This document shows, piece by piece, positions 46,784 through 55,463 of a stretch of DNA of 64,000 nt. The stretch comes from an uncultured Butyrivibrio sp. (GTDB lineage Bacteria; Bacillota; Clostridia; Lachnospirales; Lachnospiraceae). Each line of letters starts with the position of its first letter. Positions within the stretch are counted from its first letter, which is position 1. The notes under the pieces were generated by a model, which saw only the letters and a list, made by a program, of their open reading frames with translations, made no database searches and was not told the origin of the DNA. The stretch spans positions 1 to 64,000 of the forward strand of contig CAMENP010000001.1 of the NCBI GenBank assembly GCA_945928575.1, given 5' to 3'. Made by a program: the position numbers and the translations under genes.

Positions 46784-47878
46784 TTATGCTTTTGGTTTCT
46801 GTAAGGTCATGCAGTGGATATTTCCGCCGCTCAATGACCAGTCTCTGGTGTTGACCGGAACTACTTCACGGTCAGGCATTATTTCCGCAAAAAGTTTAAG
46901 TGCGACTTCATCCATCGGATCGCCGAACTGCGGAACGAGAATGGCACCGTTGGCGAGGTAACTGTTGATATAAGTTACCGCAAGCGGGAGACCGGCTTCA
47001 CGCGAAGCGGCCGACTCACAGATATCAATACCTGCATTTTCTTCCTCTGAGATATGTATAACTCCCGGAATAGGGATTTTGTGTATTTCAAATTTGCGGC
47101 CCTTGGCATCTGTTTCATTGCTCAGGATATCATATGCTTCTTTAAGGTTGGCATACTGTGGGTTCTCCGGGTCATCCGTCCATGACAGTGCAAGTACACC
47201 CGGTTTTACGAAGAAACATACATCATCGATGTGGCCGTCCGTCTCATCGAATGCCATGCCGTCTCTGAGCCAGATAACTTTTTCAAGGTTGAGGTAATCC
47301 TTAAGGGTCTGCTCAACTTCTTCTTTAGTCATATGAGGATTACGGTTGTGGTTCAATACGCTGTTTTCGGTGATGATCAAAGTACCTTCGCCGTCAAACT
47401 GTGTAGCACCGCCCTCAAGAACCATATGTCTTGCATCATAACGGTCAATGTTCTCAAGGTCGAGAAGCTTGGTTGAAAATTCAGCATCGCGGTTCCATGG
47501 GAAGTACAGACCACCCTCAAGTCCGCCGTATGCGTTCCATCCAAAAGATACACCACGGATGTCACCTTTATCATTTATTACATAGAATGGACCTTTATCC
47601 TGTGTCCACGCATCATCGATTGTCATTTCCACCACGCGGACCTCCTCAGGAAGCCTTGCCCTTGCGTTTTCATACTGTCCGGCAGAACAGAAAACAGTTA
47701 CTTTTTCGTGTTTGACAAGCTCTGTGGCTACGTCAACGAGAATTTTCTGTGCCGGTTTGCCGCCGTCTCTCCATGTATCGGTACGTTCCGGCCAGATAAG
47801 GAAATCGGCTTCTCTTTCTTCAAATTCGCCCGGCATACGGAAGCCGTCGGCTTTAGGTGTTGATTTTAATGTATGCAT
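46784..47878 (-). CDS. aguA: Agmatine deiminase (second copy, altered motif)
   Basis: 364 residues, with family motifs MPGEFEEREADFLIWPERTD, LEGGATQFDGEGTLIIT, DGHIDDVCFFV and the catalytic Cys in SGGNIHCMTLQ. One motif differs: where the first copy has DAWCRDVGP this has DAWTQDKGP, replacing a conserved Arg by Gln. The start at 47878 follows AGAGGATGA; the longer frame runs into aguB. It lies between aguB and potD in one operon and so probably acts on agmatine, though a shifted specificity is possible. Confidence 0.88.
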   Translation of the reverse strand: MHTLKSTPKADGFRMPGEFEEREADFLIWPERTDTWRDGGKPAQKILVDVATELVKHEKVTVFCSAGQYENARARLPEEVRVVEMTIDDAWTQDKGPFYVINDKGDIRGVSFGWNAYGGLEGGLYFPWNRDAEFSTKLLDLENIDRYDARHMVLEGGATQFDGEGTLIITENSVLNHNRNPHMTKEEVEQTLKDYLNLEKVIWLRDGMAFDETDGHIDDVCFFVKPGVLALSWTDDPENPQYANLKEAYDILSNETDAKGRKFEIHKIPIPGVIHISEEENAGIDICESAASREAGLPLAVTYINSYLANGAILVPQFGDPMDEVALKLFAEIMPDREVVPVNTRDWSLSGGNIHCMTLQKPKA

Positions 47879-47903
47879 AATTTCATCCTCTTTTCTTTCT
47901 ATA

Positions 47904-48755
47904 TTAGTGGGAACAAATTCCCGAATACATCTCAGGTCTTCTGTCTCTGAATATGCCCCAGTCCCTGCGGTTCTCGGCAAGTTCATCGAGGTCAAATTCA
48001 GCGGTAAGAACCGTCTGCGTATGATCGTCTGCTTCTTCAACGATTGCGCCGGTGCCATCAGTTATAAAAGAGTGTCCGTAGAAAGTCATTGAAGTCACAT
48101 CGCTTTCGGTTCCGATACGGTTGGATGCGATTACCGGCATCATGTTGGCTGCTGAGTGTCCCTGCATGCAGCGCTTCCAATGTTCGCTGGAATCCTTATC
48201 CAGATAAAGCTCACTGCCGATTGCGGTAGGGTACATTAAGATTTCGGCACCCTGTAAAGCCATGCATCTTGCTGCTTCAGGAAACCACTGATCCCAACAT
48301 ATACCGACGCCTACCTTGCCAAATGCTGTGTCCCAGACCTTAAATCCTGTGTCGCCCGGAGTAAAATAAAATTTTTCCGCATACGGAAGTCCGTCGGGAA
48401 TATGTGTTTTACGGTATTTGCCAAGCACCGTTCCGTCCGCATCGATCATCGCGATGGTATTAAAACCGGTATTGCCGGCCTTCTCATAGAAGCTGACCGG
48501 AATGACCACGCCAAGCTCTTTGGCGACTTCTTTGAAACGATTTACAGCCGGATCCTTATCAAGCGGCATCGCGAGATTCATATACTCGAAATTCTGCTGT
48601 TGACAGAAATACGGTGTTTCAAACAATTCCTGCAAAAGGATAATGTTTGCTCCGCGTGATGCGGCGTCTCTTACCATGGCTTCTGCATTTGCTATGTTTT
48701 CTTCTCTGTTCGGGGTGCAGGCCATCTGAGTGGCTGCAACTTTAACCTTTCTCAT
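47904..48755 (-). CDS. aguB: N-carbamoylputrescine amidase
   Basis: 283 residues of the nitrilase superfamily, with Glu in LLQELFETPYF, Lys in YRKTHIPDG and Cys in GVGICWDQWFPEAAR forming the catalytic triad; the rest matches plant-type AguB (GDTGFKVWDTAFGKVG). It converts N-carbamoylputrescine to putrescine, CO2 and ammonia. The start at 48755 is set by AAAGGAGGG. It is the first gene of aguB-aguA-potD. Confidence 0.93.
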   Translation of the reverse strand: MRKVKVAATQMACTPNREENIANAEAMVRDAASRGANIILLQELFETPYFCQQQNFEYMNLAMPLDKDPAVNRFKEVAKELGVVIPVSFYEKAGNTGFNTIAMIDADGTVLGKYRKTHIPDGLPYAEKFYFTPGDTGFKVWDTAFGKVGVGICWDQWFPEAARCMALQGAEILMYPTAIGSELYLDKDSSEHWKRCMQGHSAANMMPVIASNRIGTESDVTSMTFYGHSFITDGTGAIVEEADDHTQTVLTAEFDLDELAENRRDWGIFRDRRPEMYSGICSH

Positions 48756-48776
48756 ATTGTCCCTCCTTTGCAACGC

Positions 48777-48810
48777 AAAAAAGGAGCAACCTTAGTGATT
48801 GCTCCTTTGC
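48777..48810 (-). promoter_or_regulatory. Attenuator-like leader of aguB-aguA-potD
   Basis: On the minus strand GCAAAGGAGC opens a hairpin (AGGAGCAA against TTGCTCCT) followed by six Ts, about 20 nt before the aguB ribosome site. It is very like the leader at 6262-6298. Confidence 0.75.
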
Positions 48811-48836
48811 AAATGACTTTTTATTTGTTTAATGAG

Positions 48837-48865
48837 ATAATATCAGAAGATTAATGCAATTACAA
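48837..48865 (-). promoter_or_regulatory. Promoter of aguB-aguA-potD
   Basis: On the minus strand TTGTAA (48865-48860), 17 bp and TATTAT (48842-48837) lie upstream of the leader hairpin. Confidence 0.7.
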
Positions 48866-48896
48866 TTCTATTTTATTAGTAATTTAATCTATAAAA

Positions 48897-48935
48897 CAAT
48901 TATACAATAGAATTAAAGTTCTATACTATAGAATT
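48897..48935 (-). promoter_or_regulatory. Tandem 21-bp-spaced operator candidates upstream of aguB
   Basis: On the minus strand AATTCTATAGTATAGAAC (48935-48918) and AATTCTATTGTATAATTG (48914-48897) form a direct repeat spaced 21 bp, two helical turns. The first contains the perfect dyad TTCTATA-G-TATAGAA (48919-48933). They lie about 75 and 95 bp before the expected start of transcription, as expected for an activator, and directly after the LuxR gene. Confidence 0.6.
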
Positions 48936-49677
48936 AACCATTCACAATATCATACAACTGAATGCGCTGTGAGATATTTAATTTCTTATAGATGTGATTG
49001 CAATGTTTGCGGAAAGTACTTACGGAAATGCTCAGACGGTCGGTTATTTCTTCTGTTGAAGCATCGGTAACCAGAAGAGTAAGCACGGATGTTTCGGCCG
49101 GACTGAGTGCATATCTGTCCGCACATTCCTTAACGGTAAGCTTATGGCTGTGCTCTTTAATGCGTTCATTGTGCAGGCGGAATGCGAGATGATCCTTCAG
49201 CACATCGAGAGCAAAAATATCATTGTAATCAAAATCCGGCTTGCCTTTCTGCCTGAAAAAAGACATGATTCCCACAAATTCTCCATTATAACAGATGTTA
49301 AGGTGTATTGAATAATGCCATCCCTGAACATCGTAGACCGCCTTATAATACTCGGTATTGGTCCTTATATCATCAGGTACGAGGTCGCTTTCCTTGTAAG
49401 CGATATTACGGCCGGTGTACATAAGCCCCTCCGAGTAATCGATATCCTTGAAACGATTAATATAATCCTGCATATCGGCTTCGGAATAATTAATTCCGAC
49501 AGGGCGGCAGAGCATATGGTCGTTATCCGCGTCGACCAGATAAAAAGATGCACTGTCATAATGAATAATATACGATAATTGACGCATGACTTCAAGACGC
49601 ATTTCATCTATATTATCAATGCTGTGAACCTTATATGCTATTGAATTCATTAAAAGCCAGTCATTGTTACGTAACAT
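48934..49677 (-). CDS. LuxR-family transcriptional regulator (second paralogue)
   Basis: 247 residues, paralogous to 5434-6174: the sensor half begins NDWLLMNSIAYKVHS, and the C-terminal helix-turn-helix reads LSPAETSVLTLLVTDA, ISVSTFRKHCNHIYKKLN. It is directly upstream of the aguB-aguA-potD operon on the same strand and 13 bp downstream of the PFK gene. It probably controls the agu operon through the repeat at 48897-48935. GGAGAGAG precedes the ATG. Confidence 0.85.
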   Translation of the reverse strand: MLRNNDWLLMNSIAYKVHSIDNIDEMRLEVMRQLSYIIHYDSASFYLVDADNDHMLCRPVGINYSEADMQDYINRFKDIDYSEGLMYTGRNIAYKESDLVPDDIRTNTEYYKAVYDVQGWHYSIHLNICYNGEFVGIMSFFRQKGKPDFDYNDIFALDVLKDHLAFRLHNERIKEHSHKLTVKECADRYALSPAETSVLTLLVTDASTEEITDRLSISVSTFRKHCNHIYKKLNISQRIQLYDIVNG

Positions 49678-49690
49678 TATCTCTCTCCGG

Positions 49691-50923
49691 TTATTTGTGT
49701 ATCAGATGCGATACATCCATATATACAGGAAGCCCGTTCTTATATTCAACAGGCGTCTCACCCTGAATAAGCGGCCTTAAATAGTCAAGCATTGCCGGCA
49801 TTATATCGTTGCCGCGTTCATTTATCCATTCGCGCGGAACGCTCTTGGCTTCGTTGGCTATATCTGCAATCCGTGCAGAACTGTATTCGATGGTATATGG
49901 CGAATCAGACACCCTGTTCATAATGACCATTATACCACTTAAACCTTCTTCTGCATAGTTTACGGCAGATTTTCCGGATGCATATGCCTCATCCAGGTCG
50001 GTCTTGGATGAAATATGGGCGCCGCATCGCTGCAGGGTATTTATCTCTATGGAACGTACTTTTACCCCTAAAGTATCTTTGATTATATACTCAAGCGCCT
50101 TGCCGGCACCGGAAAGCTGGCTGTGACCGAACGTATCCGCAGTGCTTTTGCCGGCACTGATATAATTTCCTTCTGCGTCATGAATACCCTCGGAAACAGC
50201 AACAATTACGCTGTCATTGTTCTTAAGGAGATTACGGACATCATCAACAAAGTTATCTTTGTTAAAATCCGTCTCCGGAAGGTATATAAGTTGTGGCGCA
50301 TTGCTGTAGGAATTTCTGGCGAGTGCTGCCGCAGCAGTAAGCCATCCGGCATCACGGCCCATTATCTCTATTATCGTGACTGTTTTGACCGCATAAATAT
50401 ATGTGTCGTGTGCGACCTCCAGAACAGATGTGGCAACATATTTGGCTGCCGAACCGTAGCCGGGTGTGTGGTCTGTTACCATAAGGTCGTTATCGATTGT
50501 CTTGGGTACTCCTATAATGCGGATATCGCTGCCGATGCTTTTGGCATAATCGGAAAGTTTCAGTACGGTATCCATCGAATCATTGCCGCCTATATAGAAA
50601 AAAGCACCTATATCATATTCCTTAAAGCGTTTAAAAATTGTTTCATAAACAGAAACATCTTCTTTCCATGACGGAAGTTTGAAACGACATGAGCCAAGGT
50701 ACATTGCCGGGGTGTGTATGAGCCTTTTCATCAGATCGGGATTCCCTGCAATGGTTGTACTTAAATTCATCAGTTTATCATCAATAAGTCCTTTAATTCC
50801 GTTAATCGAGCCGTATAATGTATCATACATACCCGATCCGGCAACACCGGCGATGACCCCGGCAAGGCTTGCGTTAATCGCGACGGTTGGCCCGCCTGAC
50901 TGCGCGACAAAACAATTTTTCAT
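49691..50923 (-). CDS. pfp: 6-phosphofructokinase, PPi-dependent type
   Basis: 410 residues. FVAQSGGPTVAINASLAGVI starts the protein. GGNDSMDT and PKTIDNDL are the signatures that favour pyrophosphate over ATP, since an Asp replaces the Gly of ATP enzymes in the first motif. IMGRDAGWLTAAAALAR contacts fructose-6-phosphate. It would phosphorylate fructose-6-phosphate in glycolysis using PPi. The LuxR regulator gene follows at 13 bp. Confidence 0.9.
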   Translation of the reverse strand: MKNCFVAQSGGPTVAINASLAGVIAGVAGSGMYDTLYGSINGIKGLIDDKLMNLSTTIAGNPDLMKRLIHTPAMYLGSCRFKLPSWKEDVSVYETIFKRFKEYDIGAFFYIGGNDSMDTVLKLSDYAKSIGSDIRIIGVPKTIDNDLMVTDHTPGYGSAAKYVATSVLEVAHDTYIYAVKTVTIIEIMGRDAGWLTAAAALARNSYSNAPQLIYLPETDFNKDNFVDDVRNLLKNNDSVIVAVSEGIHDAEGNYISAGKSTADTFGHSQLSGAGKALEYIIKDTLGVKVRSIEINTLQRCGAHISSKTDLDEAYASGKSAVNYAEEGLSGIMVIMNRVSDSPYTIEYSSARIADIANEAKSVPREWINERGNDIMPAMLDYLRPLIQGETPVEYKNGLPVYMDVSHLIHK

Positions 50924-51011
50924 AATCGGCTAATTCTCCTTTAGATTTTTTAAAACAGATTTACGACTAAAGGATACTTAAATAATTGTATAATGTCAAG
51001 CAAATCTCGGG

Positions 51012-51040
51012 TTGACGGGGAGCATTGTATAGGTTATAAT
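51012..51040 (+). promoter_or_regulatory. Promoter of the small DUF2007-like gene
   Basis: TTGACG, 17 bp and TATAAT, 43 bp before the ATG at 51083. Confidence 0.75.
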
Positions 51041-51082
51041 AAATTAACAGATTATTTGAGGAATGGCAGAAAGGGGCACAAT

Positions 51083-51433
51083 ATGGAAAATGACTATGTA
51101 AAACTTTATCATTCGGACAACAGGCTCCAGACAGAGATGGTTGTGGACAATCTTAAGAGTAACGGTATACGTTCTTATTATAAGAGTGAGGGTGCCGATG
51201 AAATTATGCAATTGTCTGCAAGGCTGTCTTTTATGGGCGATTCCGTTTATGTAAGACGGGCCGATATCGAGAAAGCACAGACGGTACTAAGAAATTTTCT
51301 TAATGTCTCCGGTGTCAGGAACCTCTCGCCCGTAAAGCGTTCCAGGTCGGTTCGCGTGGGTGCGTTAATCTGGGTCATAATAATCGCAGCGGTTATTGTG
51401 GCGAGTGTGGTGATATATATAATTAAAGGGTAA
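51083..51433 (+). CDS. DUF2007-like small membrane protein
   Basis: 116 residues. The first 75 residues resemble the DUF2007 putative signal-transducing domain (VKLYHSDNRLQTEMVVDNLKSNGI, then VRRADIEKAQTVLRNF). The C-terminus is one membrane segment (about 92-114). The start at 51083 is preferred to the ORF beginning at 50993 because AAAGGGG precedes it and the promoter lies inside the longer ORF. Function unknown. Confidence 0.75.
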   Translation: MENDYVKLYHSDNRLQTEMVVDNLKSNGIRSYYKSEGADEIMQLSARLSFMGDSVYVRRADIEKAQTVLRNFLNVSGVRNLSPVKRSRSVRVGALIWVIIIAAVIVASVVIYIIKG

Positions 51434-51476
51434 GGATATTTGGGACAATGGATTAATATCAGAAAGGAAAGAAAGA

Positions 51477-52863
51477 ATGGGTAAAATTAAAAACAGAATT
51501 ATCTCATTGGCAGCAGTATGCCTGTTTGCCATAGGACTGCTTCCGTCCGCAGTCAGTGCCGATGATGAGCCGATACTTTTTGTTAACGGCAAGGATATCA
51601 TCGCAGCAGCCGACAATACGGTTCAGTGCGGAACCGGTAAGGCAGTTTATGATGCGGCTACGCACACACTTACACTTGACAACGCACAGATAACGGAACA
51701 CACCAAGGATGGCGACATCCCAACTACCGGAAGAGGCGCAATCTATGCAATGTATACACCTCTTAATATAGTGCTTGTCGGAGACAACAGTATAGACTAT
51801 TGACGGAGACAATTATAAGTCTGCATACGGAATTTACGTATGGGAGCAGGATCTTACCATCAGCAGTGAGAACAAGGGCTCACTTACAATTGCAAGTAAT
51901 AACAGACCGGTTGAATCACAGGGCAAGGTCACGATAGATAATGTTAAGCTTGATCTTACCGTTAAGACAGAGGACTACGACGGCATGGGCGGTGAATCTT
52001 TTGAGATCAAATCATCGGATGTCAAGATAAGATCAGACTGCTGGGGTATATACTCAGAAAATGATTTCAATGTAACCGACAGTAAGTTTGATATTCAGTC
52101 GAAATCAAATAATATTATGGTGGATAATGGAAAATTGACGGCTTCCAATACGAAATTTTATGTGAAAAACACATTGGGTGGCAGCGCAATTTATTCCGGC
52201 AAAGGCATTACAATAGAAAACGGCAGTTATGTAGAAGCGGAAAGTATACCGGACAGTGCAATATTTACACCGGGAAATATTAAACTTGACAGTTCGGAAT
52301 TTCATCTTATAGGATGGTACCCGGGCATCACGAGTGGCGGCAATATGGAGATTAAGGACAGCAATGTCGAATCGGAATCTACGAATGACATAGGAATCTG
52401 GTCCAGATCCAATCTGACAATAATCGGAAATTCCGATGTTAAGTCAAACGGAATCGGTGCCGCAGGTGAATTTGCGATAGAGCCGTCAGCCGGCAGTTAT
52501 GCAGATGTGTCAGCGGACGGAAACAAATCGTTGGCCAAGACGAGAATCATAATGGAAGAAGTGAAAGGCGATTTCCATTATAAGATCCATGAGCATAAGT
52601 TAAGCTGGGTTATCGACAAAGAACCGACAGCGGATGAAGAAGGCATTAAGCATGAGGAATGTTCTACCTGTGATTACAAGGGTGAGGCAGTTCCAATCGA
52701 CAAGCTTACATCTGATAAGCCATCAGGCGATAAGCCGTCAGACGATACTCCGCCGGCGACGGGCAATAATCCGGGAACAGTAATCTGGATTGCAGCAATC
52801 GCTGTATGCGGAGCGGCAGTTACAATAACTTCGGCATGCAGATATAAGAAAGAAAACAGATAA
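51477..52863 (+). pseudogene. Surface-protein gene broken by a frameshift
   Basis: Positions 51477-51803 encode a signal peptide and about 80 residues ending VLVGDNSIDY-stop. The next frame then continues without a break from about 51796 (IDGDNYKSAYGIYVWEQDL) to 52863. Removing one T near 51798-51799 would restore one reading frame of about 461 residues. The product would have beta-helix-like repeats, an EHKLSWVIDKEPTADEEG module, a short repeat rich in SDKPSGDKP and a C-terminal membrane segment. It is related to 39941-41989. The break may be a real mutation, phase variation or a sequencing error. Confidence 0.75.
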
Positions 52864-52943
52864 TACAGAACAGATATAAGCCGCTTTGGTGCGATGAGGC
52901 CTTAACAGGCCGCGCACCGGCGGCATTAATTATATTCCAAATA

Positions 52944-52974
52944 AAAATGGGCTGCGTTGGCAGCCCATTTCGTA
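52944..52974. terminator. Terminator between convergent genes
   Basis: AAATGGGCTGC (52945-52955) pairs with GCAGCCCATTT (52960-52970) over a 4-nt loop. On the minus strand five Ts follow, so it serves the GH31 gene best. Confidence 0.75.
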
Positions 52975-52985
52975 TGTCTTTTATA

Positions 52986-55274
52986 TTACAATGTAACGGT
53001 ATATGTCATGCTTCCTGCAATATCGATAGTATCTGCAAGTCCGACAAGTTCAACCTTGCAAGGCTTAGCAGTATCAACTGTGATATTAACAGTGTTGCCG
53101 TCGCGTACAACCTTAATGTGTGCGGCTTCTGACTTATCCATGTTATAAACTGTAGTCTCAGCTGTGCCTGTGAGACCGAATACACGGAATGTAAGATTCT
53201 CTGAGTAATCATAATCAGGGCCCGGAGCATCAGGGTTGATTGCTACGATGCTGTTTTCGCGTGCAAGAAGAGGAATCTCAAGATATCCGCACTCCTCTTT
53301 GTACCACTTACCGCCTTCATAGGTCTTGCCGCTGAAGTAATTGGTCCATTTTCCTTCCGGAAGATAGAACTGAGCAATGCTCTTGTCGTTGAAAATAGGA
53401 GCAACGAGGAGTGAATCACCCATCATGTACTGCTTGTCAAGATAAGCAGTGTTGCGATCCTCTGTAAACTCAAGAACCATACTTCTCATCATAGGAATAC
53501 CTGTCTGTGAAGTATAAATTGCATTTCTGTAAAGGTAAGGCATAAGGGAAGCTTTTAATTTGGTGAATGTTCTTACAACATCAACCGCTTCTTCATCATA
53601 TACCCAAGGCACTCTGTAAGACTGGCTTCCGTGGAGTCTTGAATGTGATGAGAGAAGACCGAAAGCAGCCCATCTCTTATAAACATCAGGAGTTGAAGTA
53701 TGCTCGAATCCACCGATATCATGGCTCCAGTAACCGAAACCTGACATGCAGAGTGAAAGACCGCCTCTTAAACTCTCTTCCATTGATACATAATCTGACC
53801 AGCAGTCACCGCCCCAGTGTACAGGGAATTTCTGACCGCCGACAGTAGCAGAACGTGCAAAAAGAACTGCCTCGCCCTTGCCTCTCTTTCTTTCAAGAAG
53901 CTCATATACACATTTGTTGTAAAGATATGTGTAATAATTGTGCATCTTCATCGGATCTGAGCCGTCATAGTAAACAACGTTCTCTGTAGGAATTCTTTCA
54001 CCAAAGTCTGTCTTGAAGCAGTCAACGCCCATGTCAAGAAGAACTTCAAGCTTATCCTGGAACCATTTCCATGCCTCAGGATTGGTGAAATCGACAATAG
54101 CCATTCCCGGCTGCCACATATCCCACTGCCATACATCGCCGTTGGTACGCTTGATGAAGTAACCCTTCTCGCATCCCTCTTTGAAAAGGCGTGATTCCTG
54201 TCCGATATATGAGTTGATCCATACGCAGATGTTAAGACCCTTCGCTTTAAGTCTCTTGAGAAGACCTTCAGGATCCGGGAATACTCTCTCGTCCCATACG
54301 AAATCAGACCAATGGAATTCCTTCATCCAGAAGCAGTCGAAGTGGAATGTTCTGAGCGGGATTCCGCGGTCAAGCATTCCGTCAACAAAGCTCATAACAG
54401 TCTCTTCATCATAGTTGGTCGTGAATGAAGTTGAAAGCCATAATCCGAATGTCCAAGGTGCCGGAAGTGAAGGCTTACCGGTAAGGTCAGTATATTTAAC
54501 AAGGACGTCCTTCATTGTAGGACCGTCGAAAAGGAAATAATCAAGGTAATCACCCGGTACAGAGAATTCAGTCTTGGTAACCATCTCTGTTCCGATCTCA
54601 AATTCAACCTTTTCAGGATGATTTACGAGAACGCCGTATCCCTTGTTGGATACAAAGAACGGGATATTCTTGTATGACTGCTCTGTACTTGTACCGCCGT
54701 CAGCATTCCAGATCTCAACTGACTGACCGTTCTTGGCAAACGGTGTGAAATGCTCGCCGAGACCATAGATAAGCTCTCCTACATCGATAGAAAGCTGCTG
54801 ACGTACATAAGTGTCTTCGTCGTCGCCCTTATCGTATGCAAGGCCTTTCCAGTTAGTCTTCATGATGGCAAGGTCTCTGCCTGAAGCTTTGGAAATAACC
54901 TCTCCGTTTCTCTTATATGTCATAGACCAAGGCTTCTTGGTGATCTCAAGGCTTAAGCTTCCGCTGGTGATGATAACCATATCATCGGAATCCTTAACGT
55001 CAAGAACCTGATCTTCCATATTAAGTTCAAATTCAGGGCCTTTATGGATTCTTCCGAGATGATGAGCCATCTGCAGACGGATAACGCCCGGCATAGGTGA
55101 TGTGATTATAAGTGTAAGATTAATGCTTCCGAGAGTACAACCTCTGTTAGCGATAGGTACGGTCGGTGCGCATAAGGTAACTTTACGCTCCTCTACGGTT
55201 GTAAAATATACTTCCTGTGGTGCGAAACATTCGCAGCCTTCTTTCTGAAGCCAGCATCCGTTACTAAATTTCAT
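52986..55274 (-). CDS. GH31 alpha-xylosidase
   Basis: 762 residues, the length and layout of YicI/XylS. Motifs are in order: RTFHFDCFWMKEFHW, CVWINSYIGQESRLF, GVDCFKTDFGERIPT with the nucleophile Asp, RSATVGGQKFPVHWGGD, and SHDIGGFEHTSTPDVYKRW with the acid/base Asp region. No signal peptide, so it probably acts inside the cell on xyloglucan-type oligosaccharides. The start at 55274 follows AGGAGG. It is divergent from a histidine-kinase gene. Confidence 0.9.
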   Translation of the reverse strand: MKFSNGCWLQKEGCECFAPQEVYFTTVEERKVTLCAPTVPIANRGCTLGSINLTLIITSPMPGVIRLQMAHHLGRIHKGPEFELNMEDQVLDVKDSDDMVIITSGSLSLEITKKPWSMTYKRNGEVISKASGRDLAIMKTNWKGLAYDKGDDEDTYVRQQLSIDVGELIYGLGEHFTPFAKNGQSVEIWNADGGTSTEQSYKNIPFFVSNKGYGVLVNHPEKVEFEIGTEMVTKTEFSVPGDYLDYFLFDGPTMKDVLVKYTDLTGKPSLPAPWTFGLWLSTSFTTNYDEETVMSFVDGMLDRGIPLRTFHFDCFWMKEFHWSDFVWDERVFPDPEGLLKRLKAKGLNICVWINSYIGQESRLFKEGCEKGYFIKRTNGDVWQWDMWQPGMAIVDFTNPEAWKWFQDKLEVLLDMGVDCFKTDFGERIPTENVVYYDGSDPMKMHNYYTYLYNKCVYELLERKRGKGEAVLFARSATVGGQKFPVHWGGDCWSDYVSMEESLRGGLSLCMSGFGYWSHDIGGFEHTSTPDVYKRWAAFGLLSSHSRLHGSQSYRVPWVYDEEAVDVVRTFTKLKASLMPYLYRNAIYTSQTGIPMMRSMVLEFTEDRNTAYLDKQYMMGDSLLVAPIFNDKSIAQFYLPEGKWTNYFSGKTYEGGKWYKEECGYLEIPLLARENSIVAINPDAPGPDYDYSENLTFRVFGLTGTAETTVYNMDKSEAAHIKVVRDGNTVNITVDTAKPCKVELVGLADTIDIAGSMTYTVTL

Positions 55275-55402
55275 AATTCCTCCTTTTTGCAAATAAAAAT
55301 CTGCCTAAGCATAATTATATAGACTATTATATCTTAGCCCCGACAGGAAAACTACCCCGATTATTGGACATGATTACCCTAAAATTTATTGATATTCGCA
55401 GT

Positions 55403-55431
55403 TTGACAGTATGTGAAAAGATACTTATAAT
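55403..55431 (+). promoter_or_regulatory. Strong promoter of the histidine kinase gene
   Basis: TTGACA, 17 bp and TATAAT, both perfect consensus hexamers. The word TACCCTAAA lies about 30 bp upstream. Confidence 0.8.
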
Positions 55432-55463
55432 GTAATCCATAGATACATATTCCGGAGGATAGC

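Noticed and set aside
6262..48810. ANTAR-type antitermination sites or known riboswitches for the leader hairpins
   Set aside because: ANTAR sites need two adjacent hairpins with A1/G4 hexaloops. These leaders have a single hairpin about 10-25 nt after the promoter, with variable loops, and no room for an aptamer.
5324..55382. TACCCTAAAT words at about 5324, 6187 and 55376 as a regulator site
   Set aside because: Only three loose matches at varied distances from promoters; not distinct enough from chance in AT-rich intergenic DNA.
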